64,000 nt of DNA from Oscarella lobularis. Its lineage: Eukaryota > Porifera > Homoscleromorpha > Homosclerophorida > Oscarellidae. Position 1 is the stretch's first letter. Each line of letters starts with the position of its first letter. The translations under genes and the position numbers were made by a program. The DNA lies in the NCBI RefSeq assembly GCF_947507565.1, contig NC_089186.1, positions 2,232,001-2,296,000 of the forward strand, given 5' to 3'. This document shows positions 12,894 to 27,200 of this stretch, in pieces. Under the pieces are notes generated by a model. That model made no database searches, had not been told where the DNA came from, and saw only the letters and a list, made by a program, of their open reading frames with translations.

Positions 12894-12966
12894 ATAAAGT
12901 AATTGAATGCCTCATCGAATCCGGAATAAAGAAGGAACACTGCTGTATCGACGTCATTCTTCGCGA
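12894..12966 (+). pseudogene. Fragment of an ARD-family COR exon at the minisatellite edge
   Basis: The repeat ends within CCGGAATA and continues into AAAGTAATTGAATGCCTCATC and on to CGACGTCATTCTTCGC. It reads KVIECLIESGIKKEH.. to IDVILR in plus frame, matching the COR exon of copy 1 at about 2151-2220. The piece is about 70 bases long with no flanking exon, so it is a relic. Confidence 0.8.
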
Positions 12967-13128
12967 AGTTCTCATCGCCTACTAGGTACTTTGAAAAGTT
13001 TTCAATCGAAGACATAATGTATCACTTCTCCTGTGTTTAGACTCGCCTCTATCCGAAGATGTAATGATCAAAGAGGCCAGGACGATCGCATCGACTCTCA
13101 TCAAAAAAATCAATAATGTATTTATTTA
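12967..13128. other. Short gap after the minisatellite
   Basis: Contains a second copy of the left-flank sequence (AAGTTCTCATCGCCTACTAGG, then TTTTCAATCGAAGACATA) and otherwise nothing I can assign. Confidence 0.5.
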
Positions 13129-13129
13129 T

Positions 13130-14194
13130 TTATTTGAAAAATTTGCTATCCTCTCCCGACGGTAGCAAACTAATAAGGTAATCATACAATCGTCTTGCGG
13201 CATCGATTCGCGTCGTTTCAGAACGATAAAACATGCAATCGCGCACGTGATCAGATAACGGATTTCCAGACGACGTTGCCATGGAACGAAGAAGACGCCC
13301 AACAGCTCGACACATGTAGATGAAATTGTGATCGCGATGGAGTCCCGTACATAGGGCCGTCGCATTGAATTCAATATCATCACCTAAAGGCGGGTCTTCG
13401 TCTTTGGAATGAATGGGTTGTGACGCGAAATTCATTGCATCGACGACAATAGCGTTATTTATATTAATCGCCAGCACTTCGCCGTCGTCCGATAGGACGA
13501 AGTTGTCTAGACGAAGTTCTGGTAAATAGATAGCCCAGTTTTTGTTGTTGTCACTGAGAAGGAAGGCTATTTGCAATAGTTGAGCGGCAAGCCACACCCT
13601 CATATCCTTCGATTCATTCACGTAGTACATTAGGTTATGTTTGCCGTGTTCCTTCACTAAAACTCGGCCACAGGCGCCGTGATATTGAAGAAACGGCCAA
13701 CCGTGTGCCTTGGGAAATAATTGAAGTAGAATTGATTCTCTGTCGGCTTTCAATGTCGTCGCTAAGGTGCGTTTTTCTTTCATTGTGACGTCGCCGTTTC
13801 CATTGACGTCACTTAGAGCAACGATTCGTCGCTCGAGTCGTTTCGTGGGGCAGCGGAAAAATGATTGGATGCCGCTACCCACGTGACGAGTTCCCGAATG
13901 AGCGAACGGCTCTTGAACGAAGATGACGCTCTTCTCGTCTTCTCCGTCGATTTTTCGCACGCCGACGACGTCGAAAGGGTAGGGCGCGACGTAGAGACGA
14001 CTCATCGTTTCGTTGCAAAGCGATTTTCCGTAGCACGTCGGACATTTCTCCACCGCGAAGTCGACACGTCGCGCGACGAGCGTCATACGACCGAAAAGAA
14101 CGTACAGAAGCACGCCCCTAAGGTAAACACACGACGCGAGCAAGAAAAACAAAGCGAGGACACATCCACGCCTCCGGAATCGCAACATTTTCAT
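13130..14194 (-). CDS. FAM69/DIPK-type secretory-pathway kinase-like protein, diverged catalytic residues
   Basis: Single-exon gene of about 354 residues, started at MKMLRFRRRG because the longer open frame begins at a non-ATG codon. A basic N-terminus and one membrane segment (VLALFFLLASCVYL) suggest a type II Golgi/ER protein. The cysteine motif KCPTCYGKSLC is followed by an EF-hand-like loop (DVNGNGDVTMKE) inserted before the kinase-like core (HGACGRVLVKEHG). Where the neighbour at 16163-17410 has DYSPENF and CIDLEH, this protein has ELRLDNF and AININN. The catalytic-loop aspartate and the DFG-position aspartate appear lost, so it is probably a pseudokinase. The paralogue lies 2 kb upstream, with a zinc transporter between. 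Confidence 0.78.
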   Translation of the reverse strand: MKMLRFRRRGCVLALFFLLASCVYLRGVLLYVLFGRMTLVARRVDFAVEKCPTCYGKSLCNETMSRLYVAPYPFDVVGVRKIDGEDEKSVIFVQEPFAHSGTRHVGSGIQSFFRCPTKRLERRIVALSDVNGNGDVTMKEKRTLATTLKADRESILLQLFPKAHGWPFLQYHGACGRVLVKEHGKHNLMYYVNESKDMRVWLAAQLLQIAFLLSDNNKNWAIYLPELRLDNFVLSDDGEVLAININNAIVVDAMNFASQPIHSKDEDPPLGDDIEFNATALCTGLHRDHNFIYMCRAVGRLLRSMATSSGNPLSDHVRDCMFYRSETTRIDAARRLYDYLISLLPSGEDSKFFK

Positions 14195-14240
14195 AGTCCC
14201 TAACGCACGCACTGCACATGAGTTCTTAGAGGTCCCTTTA

Positions 14241-16040
14241 CTAAGGCCCCTGACAGCCGACACACTCCTTCATTTTCTCCTGATACGTCTCAATTTGCAC
14301 GGTGATCTTAAAGACCTTATGCTTCCTCACGAGCATCTCCTTCGCGGCGAGCAGAACATCCTGCGCGTCAAAAGCGCGATCTAATTAAAAAATATCGAAT
14401 TTTCAGTCAAATCTCAGTCTCTCGTTTTACCGATAGCTAGGTGAACAGATAGCGCAATTTTATCCGTCGTGAGCGCCCAAATATGCATGTCGTGCACGGC
14501 TTGGACCCCGTATACATTTTGAAGGTCTTCTTGTATGGCATCGAAACTAAGTTGCCTGGGAACGCCTAGAAAAAAACGCGGAAGCGAACGTAGGACGTTA
14601 GTCAGGACCCATATGTGCACATAGGCACCTATAAATAAATCAAAGCATCTATAAATAATTATTACTGTACATATGGGTCCTCCTTATGTTTTGGTTCCCC
14701 TTTCCCACGTTGCTTACCTTCCATTAGGACGTGAAGTGCGTCACGTATGACGGTTAGAGTCGTAAATAGAACGATGACGGAAAAGATGAACGTGCATATC
14801 GGATCGGCGATCGACCAACTCGGCTAAATATAGAGGAATTAGATTAACGTTATTTTGACCTCCCCCCTAACGCGCGTTAGTCTCGCCTTGAATCGAATTA
14901 TGTAAGCGGCTATGAGCACGCCAATGCTGGAAAAAATGTCGCCGATCGCGTGAACGAATGCCGCTCGCACGTTCAGGTTTTCCGGTTTATGGGCGTGGTT
15001 ATCGTGGTTGCCATGGTCACCGTCACCATGACTGTGACTGTGACTGTGACTGTGAGGCGGCTTGAGTACGAACCCCATTCTAAAAATTGAATTTTTGAAA
15101 AAAAACAAATTGAATTTTTTTTCCTCTTGTTTTCGCACATGATATTAATTCCCACGCCGGTTCCGGCGATAATGAGCATGATGTCAGCGTCGACGTTGGT
15201 GTCCCCATGAATAATTCGTTGAATGCCCTCGTAGACCAAAATCCCCGTCAAAACCCAAATAATGAGAATAGAGACGACAGCACCAACAACCTCTAAATAA
15301 ACGAAAAAAAATCAATTTAATTATAGAGTAATTTTTTTCTTACCGGCGCGATGGAAACCGAATGACATTCGTTTCGTCGGTTTCTGTCGCGCGACCCACA
15401 TCGAAAAGAGACTGATCGAATAGCTCGCCAAATCGGAGAGCATGTGAGCGGCGTCCATCATGATAGCGAGACTATGCGATAGGAAACCGCCTCGAATAAA
15501 AAGACATGAGCGCGATTGGCATAAAAAAACATGCGCAGACTCGATAGAGACCTTACCTACGAGTTCAGCGATCATAAAGAGTCCGCAGAGTAGAATAGCG
15601 ATGAGGAGTTTACGATGCGCTCGCCGATCGAAATTCTCCGCGCGATCTGGCGTCTCCCTGGCGTGACACGTACACTCCAAATTGACGGAAGTGACCGTGA
15701 TGCCATCGTTGTCCGACCCTTGTCTCGGCCTTTGCGTTTCGACGCAGCATTGACGATTACCCATTTCGAGCGATTCGGTTAGCGATTCGGCGCCCGATTC
15801 CGATACGGACGAGTGAGCGAAACCGCGTGCCGTACGCGACTCGCCTTCGCCCAATCGTCTCGACGTCGATTTCGCGAGTAGAGGCTCCCGTTCCGTAGCG
15901 CGACGCGATTCGCGAGTAGACTTCGACATTGCACTGTGATGCAAAAGGTCGACCGTGTGCAGGGGGGACAGACGCCGTGTGCCTCCACAAGATATTGATT
16001 CATAGGCGTGACCAGCCATAGAGCTAAGCCACACCTTCAT
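14241..16040 (-). CDS. SLC30A: Cation diffusion facilitator zinc transporter (ZnT2/3/4/8 type)
   Basis: Multi-exon gene for a six-helix zinc/proton antiporter that moves zinc from cytosol into vesicles. TM1 is [20 protein letters not shown]2 carries the zinc-site motif HMLSD (about 15435) and TM5 carries HAIGD (about 14950). Between TM4 and TM5 is the histidine loop [20 protein letters not shown]. Later exons read [19 protein letters not shown], then [20 protein letters not shown] (cytosolic domain). The end, [11 protein letters not shown], has the C-terminal cysteine pair typical of this subgroup. Introns are 50-150 bases. The start is uncertain: ATGs lie at 16040 and 15929 in the same frame, and the N-terminus carries a dileucine-like EREPLLAK. 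Stop at 14241. Confidence 0.9.
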
Positions 16041-16162
16041 TATACCGAACTCCAATTTATACTTCGTATTGACTCGTACGCGTGACCAGCCATAGAAACC
16101 GTTCGCTATTTTATTGTATAAACCACGCAGCGTTGGGAAAAAATACTATCTAATCGTATGCG

Positions 16163-17410
16163 TCAACCGAACTCCGATTTATAATAGTTTTTATTCGTTC
16201 CGCCGGGCGGAAGTAGCGTCGTTAAATATGTTTTTAATTCGCGCGCGCTATCCGCGCGTCGTCGTCGTCCTGGCGACCGATAGATGCACGCGCGTAGAAG
16301 ACGATCGATAGTCGACGCTATGACGTCATTAGGCGGATTATCTAAAAGGCGTTTGTGTCCCACGAAGCCCAGCATGTTCTTACACGCGTAGACGATATTG
16401 TGCTCGCGTTCGTAGCCGCGACACATGCGCTGGGGACTGAATGTTGCGCATTCGGGATCGTTTAGATCGCATATGGGATCTCCTGTATCCGTATCCATGG
16501 CAACCAAGTGCCCTTGCGTTTCTAATTCCCGTAAATCCACGACAATTAAATGTTCCAAGTCGATGCATAGGACGTCGCCGTGTGACGTCACGGCGAAATT
16601 CTCCGGCGAATAATCGCCGAAATAAATCGCCCAGCCGTCGCGTTCAGTCATCCGCGCCGCGAGATCGAGTATCTCTATAGATAACCATACTCTATAGTCC
16701 CAGGGTCGTCCTAGCGCTTCCTTTAACGTTTTCCCCGCGTATTCCACGGCAATTGCGCGTCCGCATGCGCCGTAGTACGCGGGAAAGGGCCAGCCTCGAT
16801 TGCGCGGAAAAACTTGCAAGTAAATCGGTTCCTTATTAATCAGAAGAGTCGTTAGAAGGTGACGTCGTTCCGCTAGGGATAGATCCCCGTCGTCGTTCGC
16901 GTCGTACATACGGGTCACGCTCGCGCCGAAACGTTTCGACGGACACGCGAAAAAATTCGTCAAATTCGCTTTCGCGTTCCACAAAGCGAAATTCCCCCGA
17001 TTTTTTCCGGTTTTCGACGCCGTTTCGGCGACGTCGCACGTTCGTCGACCCGTCGCGCTTTCGCAAAGATCGACGTCGAATTTTTTCATTTCCGCTACGT
17101 GGGCGAGGCACTTGAGCACGATGTCGACGTGCGTGCCGTTCGGCGGCGAGATCCACTCGGCGAGCGTGACCCCCTTGAAGGCCGGGCTCCAGCCTGCGGC
17201 GAAGAGCTTGAGCTCGACTCGCTTTGGGCCCAAGAGCTCGGCGCACAGATCCGTTCCGAAGCAGGCGGGGCACTTGTCCCTCTGCACGATTTCGTCCAGT
17301 GTTAGTCGCGTTTCCGGGCGCAAGAAAGCGTGCCATATGTACGAGAGAATGCACGTAGCGAGAACGGCGGCGACGGCGAGTCGTCGTCTCCACGTACAGC
17401 GACGATACAT
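16163..17410 (-). CDS. FAM69/DIPK-type secretory-pathway kinase-like protein
   Basis: Single-exon, 415 residues. An N-terminal membrane anchor (LAVAAVLATCILSYIWHAFL) follows a basic start. Next come KCPACFGTDLC, an EF-hand-like loop (DANDDGDLSLAERR), YYGACGRAIAVEYAG, a catalytic-loop-like YFGDYSPENFAV and a DFG-like CIDLEHLIVVD. Paired cysteines in the C-lobe (CDLNDPEC, CRGYEREHNIVYACK) suggest disulfides in the secretory lumen. The EF-hand insert is a feature described for the FAM69 (DIPK1) family, while the N-terminal cysteine motif recalls DIPK2, so I do not pick a subfamily. Unlike its neighbour at 13130, the acidic catalytic positions are kept. Confidence 0.8.
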   Translation of the reverse strand: MYRRCTWRRRLAVAAVLATCILSYIWHAFLRPETRLTLDEIVQRDKCPACFGTDLCAELLGPKRVELKLFAAGWSPAFKGVTLAEWISPPNGTHVDIVLKCLAHVAEMKKFDVDLCESATGRRTCDVAETASKTGKNRGNFALWNAKANLTNFFACPSKRFGASVTRMYDANDDGDLSLAERRHLLTTLLINKEPIYLQVFPRNRGWPFPAYYGACGRAIAVEYAGKTLKEALGRPWDYRVWLSIEILDLAARMTERDGWAIYFGDYSPENFAVTSHGDVLCIDLEHLIVVDLRELETQGHLVAMDTDTGDPICDLNDPECATFSPQRMCRGYEREHNIVYACKNMLGFVGHKRLLDNPPNDVIASTIDRLLRACIYRSPGRRRRADSARELKTYLTTLLPPGGTNKNYYKSEFG

Positions 17411-18586
17411 ACGGGGAAGATTTGTTGATGACGTAGAAATGCGGTCCCCTACACTTGTCCGCTATCTTGGCGTCGTCTGATGGACTTTTGTATTTTTTGC
17501 AGGATTTGCACGGGGTTTTCCTTAAGTTTAAGATGAAGAAAGAAATAGACACAATTTTTTGTAGTGTTTTTTTTATAGTCTGTTACAGTAGGCGCATAAT
17601 ACACGCACGTGCGGGGCTTTTTGCAAGAGTGCAAAAAGCCGCGCAGTGTCGCGCGCGCGGAAAAGTAGTTTAGGGTCGAGAGACGTAAATGAAGGGGAAA
17701 CTATGCGCAAAATTTTTATTCAATAAAGTCCCGGATGTAAAAAATTCAGCAAAAACGTCCTCTATCCTCGTCTTGACGCGGGAAGAAAAGGAGCCTCGCT
17801 CCCCCTCCCCGCGTCGCGTTCGTCTCCTCCCCCTTGAAGAGGAGGAGACGAGCTTGGCGCTCCTTGTCCACCGGCGTCTTCTTCGGCGCTCCTTGTCCTC
17901 TTCTCAACTCACTCCCATTGGAGGGGAAGCGAGCCGGGACCTAACTTCCCCCCAGGTCCAAGGGGTGTGACATACTCCCATGTCATCCAGGGCCGACTTT
18001 CACCCAAGCGGCAAGGAGGCGAGCGCATTAGACGAGTTAACCTCCAGCTCCCAAGGAGGTGGGATCACCCATTCATCCCGCAGGTTAAGGCCTTCAGTAT
18101 ACCCCTTCAAGGCCCAAAGGGGGTACCCTCGCCACCGGGGCACGGGGGGAGTCATTAACCCAAGACCCGGGAGGACCGCGATTTTGCCCACAGTGTCTTG
18201 CCCAAGTGGGGGATGGTAGTTATCACTCGTACCACCAAGAGTAGGGCCGCTCTATCGCCCCGGCAGAGGTGCGGCCGCTTTTCGCTCTCGGCCCAGAGGG
18301 ATGGCTGCGTCTGCCTCGTCGGATTGGGGGAGCGACTACGCGACAAAACAATTGACGGGCGGGGAAATAAATAAATTACCTTTTTGGATTATGGAGTATG
18401 CGCAGTAGTTTCTTGACACCTTCCGTAAAAGGAAGTAGCGTCCACCGAAGGGGGCCCCAGTTCGCTATTAGACAAAACGGGGCAATCACTGCGTGTTTTA
18501 CCTGCATGAGTACTTGAGTAAGGATGTAGCGTCGACTCTCAATCGAAAGTCTAGCGTGCTTTAACGGGCTTTGTTTTCGCTTCGCT
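17411..18586. other. 1.2-kb intergenic region, GC-rich, unassigned
   Basis: 17690-18360 is GC-rich with C/G runs and several short open frames, none of which I recognise. It might be an old mobile-element remnant or an exon of an unknown gene. The last 200 bases before ABRACL probably include its promoter; I see no clear TATA box. Confidence 0.4.
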
Positions 18587-18832
18587 ATGAACGTCGATCA
18601 CGAAGTGGAGCTCCTCGTCAACGAAATCAAACGGCTAGGAAGCGCCGGTGCCGACGGGAAAACGTCGGTGAAGTTCGGCGTTCTGTTTCGCGACGACAAA
18701 TGCGCGAATCTCTTCGAGGCGCTCGTGGGAACGCTCAAAGCGGCTAAACGCAAGAAGATCGTTACGTACAAGGGCGAGCTCCTTCTGCAGGGCGTCCACG
18801 ACGACGTCGACGTCGTTCTGCTCGAAGAATGA
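18587..18832 (+). CDS. ABRACL: Costars-family protein (ABRACL)
   Basis: Intronless 81-codon gene, MNVDHEVELLVNEIKRLG onward. It is nearly collinear with vertebrate ABRACL over its full usual length (81 residues), including KFGVLFRDDKCANLFEALVG, TLKAAKR and GELLLQGVHDDVD. The Costars domain is a small winged-helix-like fold linked to actin-based motility. The gene converges on CUL1, whose stop lies about 100 bases downstream on the other strand. Confidence 0.97.
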   Translation: MNVDHEVELLVNEIKRLGSAGADGKTSVKFGVLFRDDKCANLFEALVGTLKAAKRKKIVTYKGELLLQGVHDDVDVVLLEE

Positions 18833-18933
18833 CGCAAGAATGCAACTCGCTCTTTGTTCGACTCGCGCGCGCTATTTAGTAAAGGTTTTTTTAGTCGCGG
18901 TCGGGTTAGGGGAAATAAAAGAGCGTTCTCTTC

Positions 18934-22581
<3,648 letters not shown>

Positions 22582-23300
22582 TTTCGAACGCGTTTCGGGA
22601 TGCGGACGTGAATTTCGACGATTGGGACGCGAAATTCGGGCGTTCTGATCGAGAAAAAGTCAGACGACGTCGACGGGATGTCTCGAAAAAGCGACGCACC
22701 TATCGAACGACGCTTGCGGACCGAGAAACGCAAAATACACGAGCTCTATCCGGGGAACGCAAAGCTGTCAATCGACGGACTCTTAGCGCGCGTTGACAAG
22801 AGGACAATCGCCTTGAATTCGACGCGCAGCAACTTCAAAAGAAACTTCAACGTCGAAGCACTCCAGTCCAAACTTCTTACACGATAGAAAGCGCGCGTTC
22901 TCACCCTCCGTATCACGCAATCAATAGCATTCCAATAAACTTGATATCAACGCGTATCAGTAACACTTCTTCGGGTCTTTTTCTCCGGAACGGGAGACAC
23001 GCAACTCACTATTTGAATGAGAACTGTGCGTGTGTGTGTGTGGCAGTGCAATGACGTCATTATGTGTGTCTGTGATATGATAGTTTATTATATATATTGA
23101 TTTTTTTGCACCTTCTTTGTTTTTTCTCCTATTTAATCTCTGATTCCTCTTCCGTAAGAAACACTCGTCGTATCCATCGAATCGGACACATTCTATCTTA
23201 GGTATCCGTCATATGCAGCAGCCAATTCGAATAAATACCCACCTTCTCACATATGCGTAGTGTACTGTACGTTCCTAGCTCTCCTGCATATTTTGCGTGG
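22582..23300. promoter_or_regulatory. Bidirectional promoter block with decayed DAZAP2 tail and GT8-type promoter remnant
   Basis: 22582-22968 matches 29620-29997, which lies between the broken CUL1 copy and the DAZAP2 start. At about 22968 the match jumps to the end of DAZAP2 (TTTTTCTCCGGAACGGGAG, stop TGA, then the GT-rich tail) and continues to about 23110. 23140-23340 then resembles the region upstream of the first GT8 gene (31520-31710). No complete gene other than CUL1 starts here. Confidence 0.8.
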
Positions 23301-23305
23301 GCTAA

Positions 23306-24044
23306 TTAGGCGGCCGCAGAAGGACGTACAGTCGATAGCCAATTGTTCTTGTCGCTCAAATTCGGTGTGAAAACGTGAAACGATTTATCGGTGTGATTAA
23401 TTTGAAAAGCATTATCAGTATCTATAAATAACCCAATAAATAAATAAATAAAAATAAATACATTATATATTTTCCTACCCAAATGCTCATCAATTTGACT
23501 TTTGTCTATGGAATAGACCTGAGGCATAAAATGACACTGAGATGAAACGGACATTTGATCCAAAGTGAGCACGTGTTGCTGAGCGTAATGACCACGTGAC
23601 AATACAGTCCCATAAACCTATAAAGATTTTCAAAGAACTAATCGGGCCACGCCCACTCGCTCTTTTCTTACCAAAACGTCGTTGAATAGGAAGAAGTGTC
23701 GCGGCTTTGGACCGCGGCGACAGACTTTGAGTTGTCCCTCGCGGATGAAAATTCGGCCCGGAACTAGGAGCGTCTGTGCGGAAATGCACGCGCTTCCATT
23801 TTTTTCCACGAATGGGGCCCCCGCGAGAGGCTTACGCATCCTCCCTGGAAGCGGCCTTGCATTTCGGCGATTTTCGATTGGCTGAAGTCGGATTGAGCCA
23901 ATGGGATTTCTTCCTGGAGGTGGGATTCGATTTGGCTCGTGTTTCCTCTCGATGAGGCCTCACCTTGCTGATGCACACTTCCGTTGGCAGTTTGTCTTGT
24001 CGTCGCGTCGATTTCCGCTTGAAAATCGCCCTCTCTTGTATCAA
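23306..24044 (-). pseudogene. Truncated Phafin (PLEKHF) copy: PH domain only
   Basis: Paralogue of the intact gene at 53761-55296. It keeps the N-terminal exons and the PH domain (VPGRIFIREGQLKVCRRG, then FFLFNDVLV; HVLTLDQMS; NHTDKSFHVFTPNLSDKNNW). At about 23336 homology ends, and the frame runs into WLSTVRPSAAA and a stop inside sequence resembling the GT8 upstream region. The FYVE finger and acidic tail are missing. The ATG that starts MESHLQ in the intact copy is also absent (TCGAATCC instead of ATGGAATCC). A start in the preceding exon could bypass that, so a PH-only protein is possible. Confidence 0.82.
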
Positions 24045-24260
24045 AATCGAAAGAAAACACGAAGAAGCGAAATGAGCAAAAGCGCGCTAAATAACCTGCA
24101 TTGATTCATTTAATTGAGCACACAGATTTTTCATGTTTCCATTCGTCTCACTGAATTTCGTCTTCTAAAGATAAAAACATATAAATAAGACATTAATTAA
24201 AAAGTCTGCAACGTCCAAGCCAGCCAGAAAACGAAAAATATAAAAAAAAGATGATGTCTA

Positions 24261-27200
24261 CTAACGACCAGGTAGGTCTTCGTATTGTGATTCAATAGAA
24301 CTTCGACTGACACCAAATTTCTTAAACCACGCTAGAAGTCTGCCCACTTTAGGTGACTCTGCCTTATTCCACAACTTCAACACTTCGACCATGCGAGCGT
24401 AGTTGTGATCAAACTTCTCGCGAATGTAGAGAAGATCGTCTTCTTTGATAAGAGAAACGCCGAGATTTTGCCACAACGATCCCTTGACGAGAGCGCAGGC
24501 CGTGATCAGATCATCAGATAGAGGAGCATCGTCAGTGGGAAAAGAATCTAAACAATAAATAATAAGAAAATGAACCATTAGGAAAAATCATACCTGAAGT
24601 GAAGCCAGAAATGATCACCAAATCTCTGACAGAAGAACGACGACTGCTTTCTGTTCGAGTGGCAAATATCTTGTCTTCCAGAGACTTTTTCTCGACTTTC
24701 TGATCGACTTCGCTTGAAGAATAAATGGCCGGATCTTCATCAAGTTGTTGAAGATGAGAACTGTCCAAATAGAACCAGTTGAGAATAACTCCCGAACTTT
24801 TATCATCGCACGCTTCAGCGATCATCGACTTCAGCTCGTCAAAGAACTTCTTCGCAATTGCCTCACATTCGACAACTTTGCTGGACCAACGAAGGATGAC
24901 GTCAATGCAATGACGTCCCTTCTTGAGTCCCAATTGGATGAGACACTCGATTTCTTTATTGCCGATGATCCTCACTAATTTGATGCCGTTCTTCCAAAGC
25001 TCGCGTCTCGTATTTGCCAGACGAGAGCAACGACATTGAAGAACGACGAACAACGACGGCGAGATTATATCAATCGGCTTATCGCACTCGTATCTTAGGC
25101 CGCGATACACGTCCAACGTTGAATCTCTAGCCCAGGCGGCGGGAGGAATTGAATCATCAAGAAGAGCAGGAATCTGATGCATTCCAGGCGCGTCTTCCAG
25201 CTCAATGCACAGATCCAAATAGCGAAGAACTTCAATTGCGTCGTCGGTTTTCACAACGAATGAAGATGGACGGCCCTTGTGTATGAGGTCGTCTTCAAAT
25301 GCCGTCAGAGCCGATTCAATGTCGCTCTTTGACGCCTTCCCCGATTTCCCCGTCTGCATGGCGACTGGAAACCAGGGTGGAGCGAGAAGAGGACCGATGA
25401 CGTTATGACACAGCCACTGAGGTCGAACACAAATGCGACGACCAAGATTAATAATCTATATAAACATATCAGTAATCTGTGCAAAACTAATAGTAATTAC
25501 TCACTAATCCGCACGAGTCAAGATATTCAACTGCCACTTTTTTCTCGTCCTCGTTTAGAACGAGTTTGATCTCTTGAGCAATCCACTTCTGGAATTCTTC
25601 AGTCGTCAGGAAATAGGCCAATGGATGTTCTCTCTCTTCTTCCGGAATAGAGAGATGCTTCTCAATTTCGTGGCATAATTTCGGAACGCCATCTGCTGCC
25701 TGTGAAAACCAAAATGTGTCAAAAAGTCATTTTTAGATTATTGAGTTATTACCTCTAGCATTTTTTCACGAATTTTCTTGAGTTTCTGACGACAATCGTC
25801 CATGCGAACCGAAGTGCTCTTACTGCAATCCATTTCGATCACGTGATCAATTTCAATATTGAACGTATTGCCAAATAGTTTCTGAAGCTCTCTGGCGACT
25901 CGTTTCATCTGGAAACTCACTTCGATTCCCGCTTTTTCTTCAAAACCGATTAAATTGAATATTATCATAAATGGAATTAGCGACGTCACGTGAGACAGAA
26001 GCGTTCTTAATGAAGCCTTGGCAAACGCGCACCAGAATTGGCCTTCTTCTAGAAGACTCTTTTCTGACGTCATCTCGTCTCCCTTTCGAATTGGAAGAAT
26101 GAGATTGAACATTGTATTGGACTTTTGAAAGAAGAGCCCATGTGCGCTGTGGAATGTGGGTTGGGCACCAAAGTCCCACCACGATCCTTTGCCAATTTTC
26201 TTATTTTCACAATTATGAATATCAACCCCGGGTGTGCGATCTTCATCTTTGGGTGGGGATTGATTGAGTTGAAGAAGAGAATTCACGTACGTCGTTTTTC
26301 CCGCCATTTCTTTGCCAACTACGCAGAATTTAATTGAATCCGGAGGAACTTTTTCTCTTTGTTGAAGAACGGAAAATCGGGCGGCGTCCTATTAAAATAA
26401 ATACATACGGGAACTGAAGCAAAATGATGACGTACATAATGCTGTCGAAGGAGAGCTCTGATTTCACCATCACGTGCCACCTGATGAGGCGTCTTTCCGT
26501 ACTGAAATTCACGTTTCTAGATTCTCTCTAATTTACAAGAAAATCACGTTACCTCATCTTGACACGTGACGTCAACACCATTCTTAATCAATAGATCAAT
26601 AACTGATGCGTCTCTTGAATAGCTTTGTGCAACCATATGCAATGCATTTTGTTTGTTCTACAAAGATTTGAATAGAGAACGATTGAGAAATGAGAATTCT
26701 GACTAACCTTATTTCTGACAGAGACATCAGCTCCTAATTCAATTAGTTGCTGAATGACAAGGAAAGAAGGATGATCACATGCGTACAATAAGGCTGTCCT
26801 TCCCTTCTAAAAATAGGATTAACAAACAAAAATGCAAAATATCGTAAGAATACGACCTCATCAACAGAGTTGATATCAATGCCTTTCTCAACAAGATATC
26901 GAAGAACATCTTTCACTTCGTCATCTTCACACTCTGAGGGCCAAGTGGCATGAAACAAAGCCGTCATCCCTTTCTGAATAAAAAAGACGGCGATTTGTTG
27001 AATTTGTAGCAAATAAACAACATCTCACGTGATCTTTTGCTTGACAGTTTGCTCCTTTTTCATCCAAGTAGCGAACTTTCGCTAAACGATTGATGAAACT
27101 TCGACACGCAAACATAAAAGGCGTTTGGCCATCCTGAAGATGAAATAAGAATAAAAGTATCACAAGTGAAATCTTCTAACGCTGTCAAAGCTATTGATAT

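Noticed and set aside
3709..12975. Very long open frames (over 1000 codons) on both strands across the satellite
   Set aside because: They come from repeat units divisible by three; several overlap in different frames, and none has a non-repeat domain or conserved start. Not listed as genes.
17689..18360. Open frames in the GC-rich block (e.g. 17980-18219)
   Set aside because: No recognisable motif, no splice logic and overlapping frames on both strands. Left as unassigned.
23764..24060. Frameshift in the truncated Phafin copy at a run of G/C (23811-23830)
   Set aside because: The length difference falls inside a 60-base intron (GTAAG..CACAG), so splicing keeps the frame. The real defect is loss of the FYVE part.
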